Below are positions 55,296 through 64,000 of a stretch of 64,000 bases of DNA, one piece after another; position 1 is the stretch's first letter; each line of letters begins with the position of its first letter. Made by a program: the position numbers and the translations under genes. The stretch lies in NCBI GenBank assembly GCA_963846885.1, contig CAWJXS010000023.1, positions 264,503 to 328,502 on the forward strand. Reading direction: 5' to 3'. The stretch is from RPQJ01 sp963846885 (GTDB taxonomy: Bacteria; Pseudomonadota; Gammaproteobacteria; Steroidobacterales; Steroidobacteraceae). Below the pieces are notes generated by a model. That model was not told where the DNA came from and searched no databases. It was given only the letters and a program-made list of their open reading frames with translations.

Positions 55296-56231
55296 ATGGC
55301 GACATCCAGCGGCAGCGCATCGACAGTCAACTTCTGCATGCGGCTGGCATGCGTCAGCCTGGCGTGCCTGGCCTCGGTCGCGTCCCAGGCCGCCGTCGAA
55401 CTCCGCAGCCAGGCCATTCGTCCGGGCTTCACCGTGATCAGCGGTGCAGGCGGCAATGTCGTGGTGTGGTCCGGAGCCGATGGCGTGGTCCTGATCGACA
55501 GCGGCCTCGCCGAATCGTCTGCGCTGCTGGTCGAAACGGTGGCGCGGATCGCGCCGGGTCGCTTGCGGTTCGTGCTCAACACGCACGGTCACCCCGACCA
55601 CACGGGTGGCAACGAGGCATTCGCCGGCGCGGGCGCCACTGTCATCGGCCACGAATCGTTGCTCGAGCATGCTGGTCGCGATCCCGCGACTGCGGTCGCG
55701 GGTGCGGAGGGCACGGCCGCGGCGGTGGCCAGCCGGCCCACGCTGACGATCACCGACACCCTTGCACTGCACCTGAATGGCGACCGGCTCGATGCGGTGC
55801 ACGTGGCGGACGCGCACACCGGCGCCGACATCGTCGCCCGCTGGAACGAGGCCGACATCGTCGCGCTGGGCGACATCTACTGGAGCGGCCAGTACCCCTA
55901 CATCGACGTCGAGTCGGGCGGTTCGCTGGCTGGCATGGTGGCCGCCATCGAGGCCGCGCTCGCCCGCTCCAATGCCCGCACGGTCGTGGTGCCCGGTCAT
56001 GGGCCGGTGTCGAACCGTACGGAACTCGCCGACTATCGCGACATGCTCGTCGCCGTCGGGCGCAGGGTGCGCGAGGCGGTCGAGCAGGGGAGAGGGCTCG
56101 AGGACCTGCTCGCCTCCAGGCCCACCGCCGAGTTCGATGCTCGTTTCGACCGCCCGGGCAACCTCGTCGCCCGCGACGAGTTCGTCCGCAGCGTGTATCG
56201 CGACCTGGCGCCGAAGCGCGCAGGCCGCTGA
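55296..56231 (+). CDS. Exported MBL-fold metallo-hydrolase
   Basis: The 311-residue protein has a signal-like hydrophobic N-terminus (CMRLACVSLACLASVASQAA) and a metallo-beta-lactamase fold. The zinc motif is NTHGHPDHTGGN (HxHxDH) near residue 100. The later VHVADAHTGADIVARW and VVVPGHGPV supply further ligands. It may be periplasmic or membrane-anchored. The group covers many hydrolases and no beta-lactamase claim is made. A TATACT lies at 55266-55271. It is convergent with the aldehyde dehydrogenase with three bases between stops. Confidence 0.82.
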   Translation: MATSSGSASTVNFCMRLACVSLACLASVASQAAVELRSQAIRPGFTVISGAGGNVVVWSGADGVVLIDSGLAESSALLVETVARIAPGRLRFVLNTHGHPDHTGGNEAFAGAGATVIGHESLLEHAGRDPATAVAGAEGTAAAVASRPTLTITDTLALHLNGDRLDAVHVADAHTGADIVARWNEADIVALGDIYWSGQYPYIDVESGGSLAGMVAAIEAALARSNARTVVVPGHGPVSNRTELADYRDMLVAVGRRVREAVEQGRGLEDLLASRPTAEFDARFDRPGNLVARDEFVRSVYRDLAPKRAGR

Positions 56232-56234
56232 CGC

Positions 56235-57761
56235 TCAGCCCACGTCGAAGTTGATGCCCTGCGCCAGGGGCAGCGTCGTGCCCCAGTTCACCGTGCACGT
56301 CTGCCGGCGCATGTAGGCCTTCCAGGAGTCCGAGCCGGACTCGCGCCCACCGCCCGTGTCCTTCTCGCCGCCGAACGCGCCGCCGATCTCGGCGCCTGAC
56401 GTGCCGATGTTGACGTTCGCGATGCCGCAGTCGGAACCGGCCGGGGAGAGGAAGCGCTCGGCGTGCTGCAGGCGGTCGGTGAAGATCGCCGACGACAGCC
56501 CGTGCGCCACCGCGTTCTGCGCCTCGATGGCCTCGTCGAGCGTGTTGAAAGGAACCAGGTACAGCACCGGGGCGAATGTCTCCGTCCGGACGATGTCCCA
56601 TTCGCCGCGTGCGACGACGATCGCCGGCTCGACGAAGAAGCCGGGCCGGTCGAGCCGCTTGCCGCCGCACAGCAGGCGTCCGCCGGCGGCGACCGCCTGG
56701 GCCACGGCTGCTTCATAGCGTGCAACCGAGGCGCCATCGATCAGCGGTCCCATGAGCGTGCCCTGCGCGAGCGGGTCGCCGATGCGGACCTGCTTGTAGG
56801 CATGGGTGAGACGACGCTCGAGTTCCGGCATCTGCGACTCATGCACGAACACGCGGCGCGTCGTCGTGCAGCGCTGGCCGGCCGTGCCGACGGCGCCGAA
56901 GACGATGGCGGGCACCACCAGGTCGAGGTTGGCGTATTCGTCGACGATGATCGCGTTGTTGCCGCCGAGTTCCAGCAGCGACTTGCCGAGACGCTTCGCC
57001 ACGCGCTGGCCCACGTCGCGGCCGACTGCCGTCGAGCCCGTGAACGAGACCAGGTCGACGCGACGGTCCTCGACGAAGCGGATCGCGAGTTCAGTGCCTT
57101 CATCGATGAACAGCTGGAAGATGGGCGGCAAGCCATTGCGCTCGAGCACCCGGTTGCAGATGTGCTGCACGGCGACGGCGCAGAGCGCCGTCTTCGGCGA
57201 AGGCTTCCACACCGTGACGTTGCCGCAGATCGCCGCCAGGAACGCGTTCCAGGACCACACGGCGACCGGGAAGTTGAACGCGCTGATCACGCCCACGACG
57301 CCGAGCGGATGCCATTGCTCGAACATGCGGTGATTGGGACGCTCCGAGTGCATCTGCACGCCGTACAGCATGCGGGACTGGCCGACCGCGAAGTCCGCGA
57401 TGTCGATCATCTCCTGCACTTCGCCGTCGCCCTCGGCCTTGATCTTGCCCATCTCGAGCGAGACCAGGCTGCCGAGCTCGGACTTGTACTTGCGCAGTTC
57501 CTCGCCCATCAGGCGCACGGCTTCGCCGCGCTTCGGCGCCGGCACGCTGCGCCAGAGCTTCGCTGCAGCCACCGCGGATGCCATCACCTGCTCGTACTGC
57601 GCGGGGGTCGTCGAACGCACGGTCGCGATGACAGCGCCCGTCGTCGGATTGATCGACTCGATGACCTTCGCCGAGGCATCGTCGAGCCAGCCGCCGTTGC
57701 CCGACCACGTGCCCGCATTCGTCGGCGCGAGCCCGAGGCTCTGCAGCAGTGCGTCGATCAT
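56235..57761 (-). CDS. Aldehyde dehydrogenase, probable aminoadipate-semialdehyde type (ALDH7)
   Basis: The 508-residue NAD-dependent enzyme is complete. FTGSTAVGRDVGQRVAKRLG and SLLELGGNNAIIVDE carry the catalytic Glu. GTAGQRCTTTRR holds the catalytic Cys. ISAFNFPVAVWSWN and KPSPKTALCAVA are ALDH7-like. GGAGG five bases upstream fixes the start at 57761, which overlaps the previous gene by four bases. Pairing with a saccharopine-dehydrogenase-like gene supports oxidation of alpha-aminoadipate semialdehyde to aminoadipate in lysine breakdown. Confidence 0.9.
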   Translation of the reverse strand: MIDALLQSLGLAPTNAGTWSGNGGWLDDASAKVIESINPTTGAVIATVRSTTPAQYEQVMASAVAAAKLWRSVPAPKRGEAVRLMGEELRKYKSELGSLVSLEMGKIKAEGDGEVQEMIDIADFAVGQSRMLYGVQMHSERPNHRMFEQWHPLGVVGVISAFNFPVAVWSWNAFLAAICGNVTVWKPSPKTALCAVAVQHICNRVLERNGLPPIFQLFIDEGTELAIRFVEDRRVDLVSFTGSTAVGRDVGQRVAKRLGKSLLELGGNNAIIVDEYANLDLVVPAIVFGAVGTAGQRCTTTRRVFVHESQMPELERRLTHAYKQVRIGDPLAQGTLMGPLIDGASVARYEAAVAQAVAAGGRLLCGGKRLDRPGFFVEPAIVVARGEWDIVRTETFAPVLYLVPFNTLDEAIEAQNAVAHGLSSAIFTDRLQHAERFLSPAGSDCGIANVNIGTSGAEIGGAFGGEKDTGGGRESGSDSWKAYMRRQTCTVNWGTTLPLAQGINFDVG

Positions 57762-58927
57762 CGCGCACCTCCGGCCACGCGCTGCTGTCCGGTCGTGCCG
57801 GCGACGATCATGCGCGACGACACTTCCTTGCCGCCGCCGTCGGCGTAGTGCTTGCCGAACCGGTTGTTGAGCACGTCGACCAGCGAGAAATCCTCCTGGC
57901 GCACGAAGCCCTGGTAGCGGCCCTTGTTCTGCATCACGAGGTCGACCACGGCGCAGATGCCCGCGGCCGTCGTCACCTGGATCGCGGACCACAGGCGGCC
58001 TGCGATCACCTGCGGGTAGATCTTGCTCACGTAGTTCTCTTCGCGCAGTTCGCCGTGCTGGCGGCCGGCGACCGCGACGTAGACGATCACGACGTCCTGC
58101 AGCGTCTGCGGCACCGCGTTCTCGAGCACGCGCTTCAGCGTCGCGCGATCGAAGTTGAGCTTGAGGTCGTTCATGAGCAGGCGCATCTGGTCGCAATGAC
58201 CCGGGTAGCGGATGGTCTTGTAGTCCATCGTCTGCGCGCGGCTGCCGTAGGTCTCGGCCAGCGAGCCCAGGCCGCCCGAGGTGTTGAACGCCTCGTAGAT
58301 CATGCCGTCGATCTCGATCTCCTCGAGGCCCTCGAGCGGCGCCACTTCCACCGCGCGGCCGTCGACCAGCGCTTCGCAGGGGTTGCCGTATTCGTTGATG
58401 AGGCCGTCGGTGGACCAGGTCAGCGAGTACTTGAGCGCGTTGTTGGGGTGCTGGGGCAGGGCGCCCACGCGCAGCTTCACGCTGCGGATCTCGTCGAAGT
58501 GCTGGATCAGCGCGTTGGCGGCGATGCTGATGAAGCCAGGCGCCAGTCCGCACTGCGGCACGAACGCGCGCGAGGAACCTTCGGCCAGCTTGCGCACGGC
58601 CCGCGTGACGGCGACATCTTCGGTCAGGTCGAAGTAGTGCGCGTTCACCTTGCGGGCGATCTCGGCCACCTTCACGTTGCAGTAGAACGGCAGGCTCGAA
58701 ATGATCGTGTCGGCCGGGTGGGCGCGCAGGTGGGCTTCCAGCGCGGCCGGGTCGGACGCATCGAGTTCGTACGCGCGCAGGTTAGGCAGGCCATGCGCGG
58801 CCACCACCGAGTTGGCGGCATTGCCGTTCACGTCGGCCACGTGCACTTCGTAATCGCGGCATTCCGCGAGGAAGCCGGAGATGAGGGCGCCGATCTTGCC
58901 GGCGCCGAGAATGAGGACCTTCTGCAT
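57758..58927 (-). CDS. Saccharopine dehydrogenase family protein
   Basis: The 389-residue enzyme has an N-terminal Rossmann fold (VLILGAGKIGALISGFLAE) and the family pattern DTIISSLPFYCNVKVAEIA, YFDLTEDV and CGLAPGFISIAAN. It most likely releases glutamate from saccharopine, giving aminoadipate semialdehyde, which the coupled dehydrogenase then oxidises. Together they form a two-gene lysine-catabolic unit. The first enzyme, lysine-ketoglutarate reductase, is not in the window. The direction of the reaction in this organism is inferred from the ALDH neighbour. Confidence 0.88.
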   Translation of the reverse strand: MQKVLILGAGKIGALISGFLAECRDYEVHVADVNGNAANSVVAAHGLPNLRAYELDASDPAALEAHLRAHPADTIISSLPFYCNVKVAEIARKVNAHYFDLTEDVAVTRAVRKLAEGSSRAFVPQCGLAPGFISIAANALIQHFDEIRSVKLRVGALPQHPNNALKYSLTWSTDGLINEYGNPCEALVDGRAVEVAPLEGLEEIEIDGMIYEAFNTSGGLGSLAETYGSRAQTMDYKTIRYPGHCDQMRLLMNDLKLNFDRATLKRVLENAVPQTLQDVVIVYVAVAGRQHGELREENYVSKIYPQVIAGRLWSAIQVTTAAGICAVVDLVMQNKGRYQGFVRQEDFSLVDVLNNRFGKHYADGGGKEVSSRMIVAGTTGQQRVAGGAR

Positions 58928-59077
58928 CGTCGAACTCCTGGTTGCGCCTCCGCGGAGGGCCTCACGGCCTGCCGGGGGCGCAGATTCTGTTTTGAGGGGC
59001 GCGATTCTGACGAAACCGGGTCCCGCCGTACATCCGGTTTCTTTTGCATCGCAAAGTTTCCCGGTAGGATCAATGGG

Positions 59078-60433
59078 ATGAACGCCCTTCCTCAGGTCGC
59101 CGAATGGTCTCCCACGAGCTGGACTGCGCGTCCCGCGCAGCAGCAGCCGTCCTACGGTGACCCGGCCGCACTGGCCCGCGCGGTCGAGGCGCTGGGCCGG
59201 TTGCCGCCCATCGTGGTGTCCTGGGAAGTGGACGCGCTGAAGCGGCAGATCGCCGACGCCCAGCGCGGCGAGCGGTTCCTGCTGCAGGGCGGGGACTGCG
59301 CCGAGACCTTCGCCGACTGCGACTCGGGCCAGATTGCCCGCAAGCTCAAGATCCTGCTGCAGATGAGCCTGGTGCTGCTGCATGGCATGAAGAAGCCCAT
59401 CGTTCGCGTGGGCCGTTTCGCGGGCCAGTACGCGAAGCCGCGATCCGCCGACACCGAGACGAAGGACGGCGTGACGCTCGCGTGTTACCGCGGGGATCTC
59501 GTCAATCGTCCGGGTTTCACGCCGGCCGAGCGCGAACCCGATCCCGAACTGCTGCTGCGCGGCTACGAGCGAGCGGCGCTCACGCTCAATTTCGTGCGCG
59601 CCCTGATCGATGGCGGCTTCGCCGACCTGCACCATCCCGAATACTGGGACCTGGGTTTCGTGAAGCACTCGCCGCTCGCCGACCAGTACCGGCAGATGGC
59701 TGCGTCGATCGCCGACTCACTCGACTTCTTCGAGGCGATGAGCGGCAGTCGCGTGCATGAAGCCAGCCGCGCGCCGTTCTACGCCAGCCACGAGGCGCTG
59801 CACCTGCTGTATGAACAGGCGCAGACACGCTTCATCCCGCGCAGCGGGCGCTGGTACAACCTGTCGACGCACCTCCCGTGGATCGGCATGCGCACGGCCG
59901 ACCTCGGCGGCGCGCACGTCGAATACTGCCGCGGCATCTCGAATCCGGTCGGCGTGAAGGTGGGCCCGTCGATGGACCCCGCCTGGGTGCAGGGCCTGTG
60001 CCACGTGCTCAATCCAAACAAGGAGGCCGGGCGCCTGGTGCTGATCCATCGCATGGGCGCGAAGCACGTCGAGGACAAGCTGCCGGGCCTGGTCGAATCC
60101 GTGCGCGCGACGGGAGTGCCGGTGCTCTGGGTGTGCGATCCCATGCACGGCAACACGGAGACCACGGCGTCGGGCGTCAAGACGCGGCGCTTCGACAATA
60201 TCCTGGCCGAACTCGAGGCAGCCTTCCGGGTGCACCGGGCGATGGGCAGCTACCTGGGCGGCGTGCATTTCGAGCTGACCGGCGAGGACGTCACCGAGTG
60301 CACGGGTGGCGCGCGTGGGCTCGTGGACGCAGACCTGGGCAAGGACTACCGCTCGCAGGTCGACCCGCGGCTCAATTACGAGCAGGCCCTCGAACTCGCG
60401 ATGCGGATCGCGACCGTGGCCCGTTCGGCCTGA
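59078..60433 (+). CDS. Class II DAHP synthase
   Basis: This is the plant-type 3-deoxy-7-phosphoheptulonate synthase of 451 residues, the first step of aromatic synthesis. RFLLQGGDCAETFADC, RVGRFAGQYAKPRS, WIGMRTADLGGAHVEY, VGVKVGPSMDP and WVCDPMHGNT all match class II enzymes. TTGCAT (59044-59049) and TAGGAT (59066-59071) could be a promoter that starts the transcript almost at the ATG. The AGGA inside TAGGAT is also a well-spaced ribosome-binding site, so only one reading is likely correct. The 3' end overlaps the leftward pseudouridine synthase gene. Confidence 0.95.
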   Translation: MNALPQVAEWSPTSWTARPAQQQPSYGDPAALARAVEALGRLPPIVVSWEVDALKRQIADAQRGERFLLQGGDCAETFADCDSGQIARKLKILLQMSLVLLHGMKKPIVRVGRFAGQYAKPRSADTETKDGVTLACYRGDLVNRPGFTPAEREPDPELLLRGYERAALTLNFVRALIDGGFADLHHPEYWDLGFVKHSPLADQYRQMAASIADSLDFFEAMSGSRVHEASRAPFYASHEALHLLYEQAQTRFIPRSGRWYNLSTHLPWIGMRTADLGGAHVEYCRGISNPVGVKVGPSMDPAWVQGLCHVLNPNKEAGRLVLIHRMGAKHVEDKLPGLVESVRATGVPVLWVCDPMHGNTETTASGVKTRRFDNILAELEAAFRVHRAMGSYLGGVHFELTGEDVTECTGGARGLVDADLGKDYRSQVDPRLNYEQALELAMRIATVARSA

Positions 60434-61019
60434 CGCGCGGCAGTTCGCGGCGGCCGGCAGCCAGCACGGCCTCGGCCTCCGTCCGTGGAATCTCCCGGCT
60501 CTGGCCGGGGGCGAGGCCATCGACGGTCCACGGCCCGACGGCCCACCGGATCAGGCGCAACGTCGGGAAGCCCACGGCAGCCGTCATGCGCCGCACCTGC
60601 CGGTTGCGGCCCTCGCTCAACACGAGTTCGATCCAGGCGGTGGGAATCACCTTGCGCACGCGGATGGGCGGGTCGCGCGGCCACAGGCCCGCAGGCTCGT
60701 CGATGACGCGGGCGGGGGCGGGGCGGCAGGCACCGTCGCTGAGCGTCACCCCTTGCCGCAGGGGCTCGAGAGCGGCCTCTGTCGGCGCTCCTTCGACCTG
60801 CACGCGGTAGCGCTTGACGAGGGCTGAGCCCGGCTGGCTGATACGTGCCTGCCACGGCCCGAAGTCGGTCAGCAGCATCAGGCCTTCGCTGTCGAAATCC
60901 AGCCGTCCTGCGGGATACAAACCAGGCAGCGAAACGAAGCGCGCGAGCGTCGGCCGGTCGTCGGCCGACGTGAACTGGGGCAGCACGCCGTAGGGCTTGT
61001 TGAACATGATCAGCCGCAT
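60372..61019 (-). CDS. RluE/RsuA-type pseudouridine synthase
   Basis: The 215-residue enzyme isomerises a uridine in ribosomal RNA, probably the 23S position of RluE. The catalytic Asp is in AGRLDFDSEGLMLLTDFG. IMFNKPYGVLPQFTS starts the catalytic domain and VLSEGRNRQVRRMTAAVGFPTLRLIR ends it. There is no S4 domain, which fits RluE. The basic tail (PRSRSASRVRGPARN) lies in the 62-base antisense overlap with the DAHP synthase gene and may be dispensable. Confidence 0.88.
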   Translation of the reverse strand: MRLIMFNKPYGVLPQFTSADDRPTLARFVSLPGLYPAGRLDFDSEGLMLLTDFGPWQARISQPGSALVKRYRVQVEGAPTEAALEPLRQGVTLSDGACRPAPARVIDEPAGLWPRDPPIRVRKVIPTAWIELVLSEGRNRQVRRMTAAVGFPTLRLIRWAVGPWTVDGLAPGQSREIPRTEAEAVLAAGRRELPRVRPNGPRSRSASRVRGPARN

Positions 61020-61152
61020 GCGGCAATTGTCCCTAATGCGGACAATTCACGCTTGCCCGCGACAGGGTCCCCGTCTATTCTTCATTGTGCGGTGCAACAC
61101 GATGCCGGGGTCCGGCGCGTCTCCGCAACGAATACCACCAGAGGACGACGAC

Positions 61153-62460
61153 ATGACGAATCCGGCTCAACAACTGAGAGATTCCTGGGCGAAAGATCCG
61201 CGCTGGGCGGGCATTCGCCGTACCTACACCGCCGAAGACGTCGTCCGCCTCCGTGGCAGCGTGCAGATCGAGCACACCCTGGCACGCCTCGGCGCCGAAA
61301 AGCTCTGGAAGCTGGTCAATACCGAGCCGTACGTGAACTGCCTCGGCGCCCTCACGGGCGGCCAGGCGATGCAGCAGGTGAAGGCGGGCATCAAGGCCAT
61401 CTACCTGTCGGGCTGGCAGGTTGCCGCCGACAACAACAGCTACATGTCGATGTATCCCGACCAGTCGCTGTATCCGGTCGATTCCGTGCCGAAGGTGGTC
61501 GAGCGCATCAATTCGTCGTTCAAGCGCGCTGACGAGATCCAGCACTCGAAGGGCATCACGCAGGGTCAAAAGGACTACATCGACTACTTCGCGCCGATCG
61601 TCGCGGACGCGGAAGCGGGTTTCGGCGGCGTGCTGAACGCCTTCGAACTGATGAAGGCGATGATCCGCGCCGGCGCCGGCGGCGTGCACTTCGAGGACCA
61701 GCTGGCCTCGGTGAAGAAGTGCGGCCACATGGGCGGCAAGGTGCTGGTGCCGACGCAGGAAGCGATCCAGAAGCTCACTGCCGCGCGTCTCGCGGCCGAC
61801 GTGATGGGCGTGCCGACGATCATCCTGGCGCGCACGGACGCCGAGGCGGCCGACCTGCTCACCAGCGACGTCGATCCCAACGACAAGCCGTTCTGCACGG
61901 GTGAGCGCACGCCGGAAGGCTTCTATCGCACGAAGCCGGGCGTCGAGCAGTCGATCAGCCGTGGCCTCGCCTACGCGCCGTACGCGGACATGGTCTGGTG
62001 CGAAACCGGCAAGCCGGATCTCGCGTTCGCGAAGAAGTTCGCGGAAGCGATCCGCAAGCAGTTCCCGGGCAAGCTGCTCGCCTACAACTGCTCGCCGAGC
62101 TTCAACTGGAAGAAGAACCTCGACGACGCGACCATCGCCAAGTTCCAGCGCGAACTCGGCGCGATGGGTTACAAGTACCAGTTCATCACGCTCGCCGGCA
62201 TCCACAACATGTGGTACGGCATGTTCGACCTGGCCCAGGAATACGTGAAGAGCGGCATGACGGCCTACGTCGAGAAGGTGCAGGAGCCGGAGTTTGCAGC
62301 ACGCGATCGCGGCTACACCTTCGTCTCGCACCAGCAGGAAGTGGGCACCGGCTACTTCGACGACGTCACCAACGTGATCCAGGAACATCATTCCTCGACC
62401 ACCGCCATGCACGGCTCGACCGAAGAAGAGCAGTTCGCCACGGGCGGCGCGCACCACTGA
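61153..62460 (+). CDS. aceA: Isocitrate lyase
   Basis: This enzyme cleaves isocitrate to glyoxylate and succinate in the glyoxylate shunt. The 435-residue protein carries the signature VKKCGHMGGKVLVPT with the catalytic Cys. SGWQVAADNNSYMSMYPDQSLYP and AYNCSPSFNWKKNL are also typical. GAGG eight bases before the ATG at 61153 selects this start. It precedes icd in the same direction, so the branch-point enzymes for isocitrate lie together. No malate synthase gene is in the window. Confidence 0.97.
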   Translation: MTNPAQQLRDSWAKDPRWAGIRRTYTAEDVVRLRGSVQIEHTLARLGAEKLWKLVNTEPYVNCLGALTGGQAMQQVKAGIKAIYLSGWQVAADNNSYMSMYPDQSLYPVDSVPKVVERINSSFKRADEIQHSKGITQGQKDYIDYFAPIVADAEAGFGGVLNAFELMKAMIRAGAGGVHFEDQLASVKKCGHMGGKVLVPTQEAIQKLTAARLAADVMGVPTIILARTDAEAADLLTSDVDPNDKPFCTGERTPEGFYRTKPGVEQSISRGLAYAPYADMVWCETGKPDLAFAKKFAEAIRKQFPGKLLAYNCSPSFNWKKNLDDATIAKFQRELGAMGYKYQFITLAGIHNMWYGMFDLAQEYVKSGMTAYVEKVQEPEFAARDRGYTFVSHQQEVGTGYFDDVTNVIQEHHSSTTAMHGSTEEEQFATGGAHH

Positions 62461-62466
62461 CCACGC

Positions 62467-62560
62467 CTCTCGCTCCCTCTCCCGCCTGGCGGGAGAGGGT
62501 TGGGGTGAGGGCGACGAGGGTGAGGGCTCTCGCTCCCTCTCCCGCCTGGCGGGGTGAGGG
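62467..62560. repeat. Duplicated GC-palindrome repeat after aceA
   Basis: CTCTCGCTCCCTCTCCCGCC at 62467 recurs at 62527. The first copy forms the hairpin CCCTCTCCCGC/GCGGGAGAGGG (62475-62499), and the second has lost part of its right arm. This belongs to the widespread CCCTCTCCCGC...GCGGGAGAGGG class of proteobacterial intergenic palindromes. Confidence 0.85.
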
Positions 62561-62593
62561 TCCGCACGCATAGTGCAGTCTTGCTTTAGAAAA

Positions 62594-62624
62594 ACGGCCC
62601 GGACGGGATGACCTTCCGGGCCGT
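62594..62624. terminator. Hairpin between aceA and icd
   Basis: ACGGCCCGGA/TCCGGGCCGT forms a perfect 10-bp stem with an eleven-base loop. The T run is on the minus strand (AAAAA before the left arm), while on the plus strand CCTGTTT follows. It could terminate aceA transcripts in part; there is no leftward gene for which a minus terminator is needed. Confidence 0.55.
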
Positions 62625-62663
62625 CCTGTTTCCGGCGCCCAGCCGGAGCTGAGGATACGAACG

Positions 62664-64000
<1,337 letters not shown>

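Noticed and set aside
55296..56231. Calling the MBL-fold protein a beta-lactamase.
   Set aside because: The HxHxDH motif is shared by many hydrolases and no beta-lactamase-specific residues could be confirmed.
62467..62560. Novel repeat near aceA.
   Set aside because: It matches the widespread CCCTCTCCCGC palindrome class seen in many proteobacteria, so it is not considered new.

Overview
The window is strongly GC-rich, densely coded DNA from a gammaproteobacterial chromosome. Four things point to the Xanthomonadales or a nearby order: the tonB-exbB-exbD1-exbD2 order, a MetX-type acyltransferase paired with metB, ilvC joined to leuACDB behind a Leu-rich leader peptide, and a nudJ-mnmA pair near purB. 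Genus and species cannot be fixed from the sequence alone. No rRNA, tRNA, CRISPR array, prophage or transposase gene was seen. Most of the window is housekeeping metabolism. Layout: (1) 1-13.2 kb holds amino-acid biosynthesis. metX and metB run rightward. ilvC-leuA-leuC-leuD-leuB run leftward behind an attenuator. A leucyl aminopeptidase, an MFS transporter and ilvD run rightward. A possible small RNA sits beyond leuB. (2) 13.5-19.8 kb holds the TonB-ExbB-ExbD1-ExbD2 energising system, two paralogous exported TPR proteins and an exported double-cupin protein. (3) 19.9-30 kb is a catabolic island. Two divergent units share an AT-rich palindromic control region: CaiB-type CoA transferase plus a cysteine hydrolase on one side, and an HMG-CoA-lyase-like enzyme, HyuA, HyuB and a second cysteine hydrolase on the other. 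A dicarboxylate/amino-acid symporter and an alpha/beta-fold protein follow. (4) 30.2-40.1 kb holds a FabH-like ketosynthase, an EamA exporter, and a cell-envelope set: a DcaP-like porin, an exported glutaminase, an exported amidohydrolase and a second porin. The MsrPQ methionine-sulfoxide repair pair and a YeiH transporter come next. (5) 40.2-64 kb holds a sirtuin, acnA, mnmA, nudJ, a GNAT pair, purB, fumC, a CoA NUDIX hydrolase, mazG, a frameshifted hrpA, a metallo-hydrolase, a lysine-catabolism-like pair, class II DAHP synthase, an RluE-type synthase, aceA and icd. Aconitase, fumarase, isocitrate lyase and isocitrate dehydrogenase give much of the TCA/glyoxylate section. The most unusual signal is a family of intergenic elements. 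A conserved core containing TGTCTGCCTTTCC sits in the loop of a long hairpin, and the stem sequence differs completely from locus to locus while each stem stays self-complementary. Seven full copies and several half copies lie in five intergenic regions. I do not recognise the family from memory. Two genes (exbB and hrpA) are each interrupted by one apparent extra G in a G run, which may be assembly error or real.
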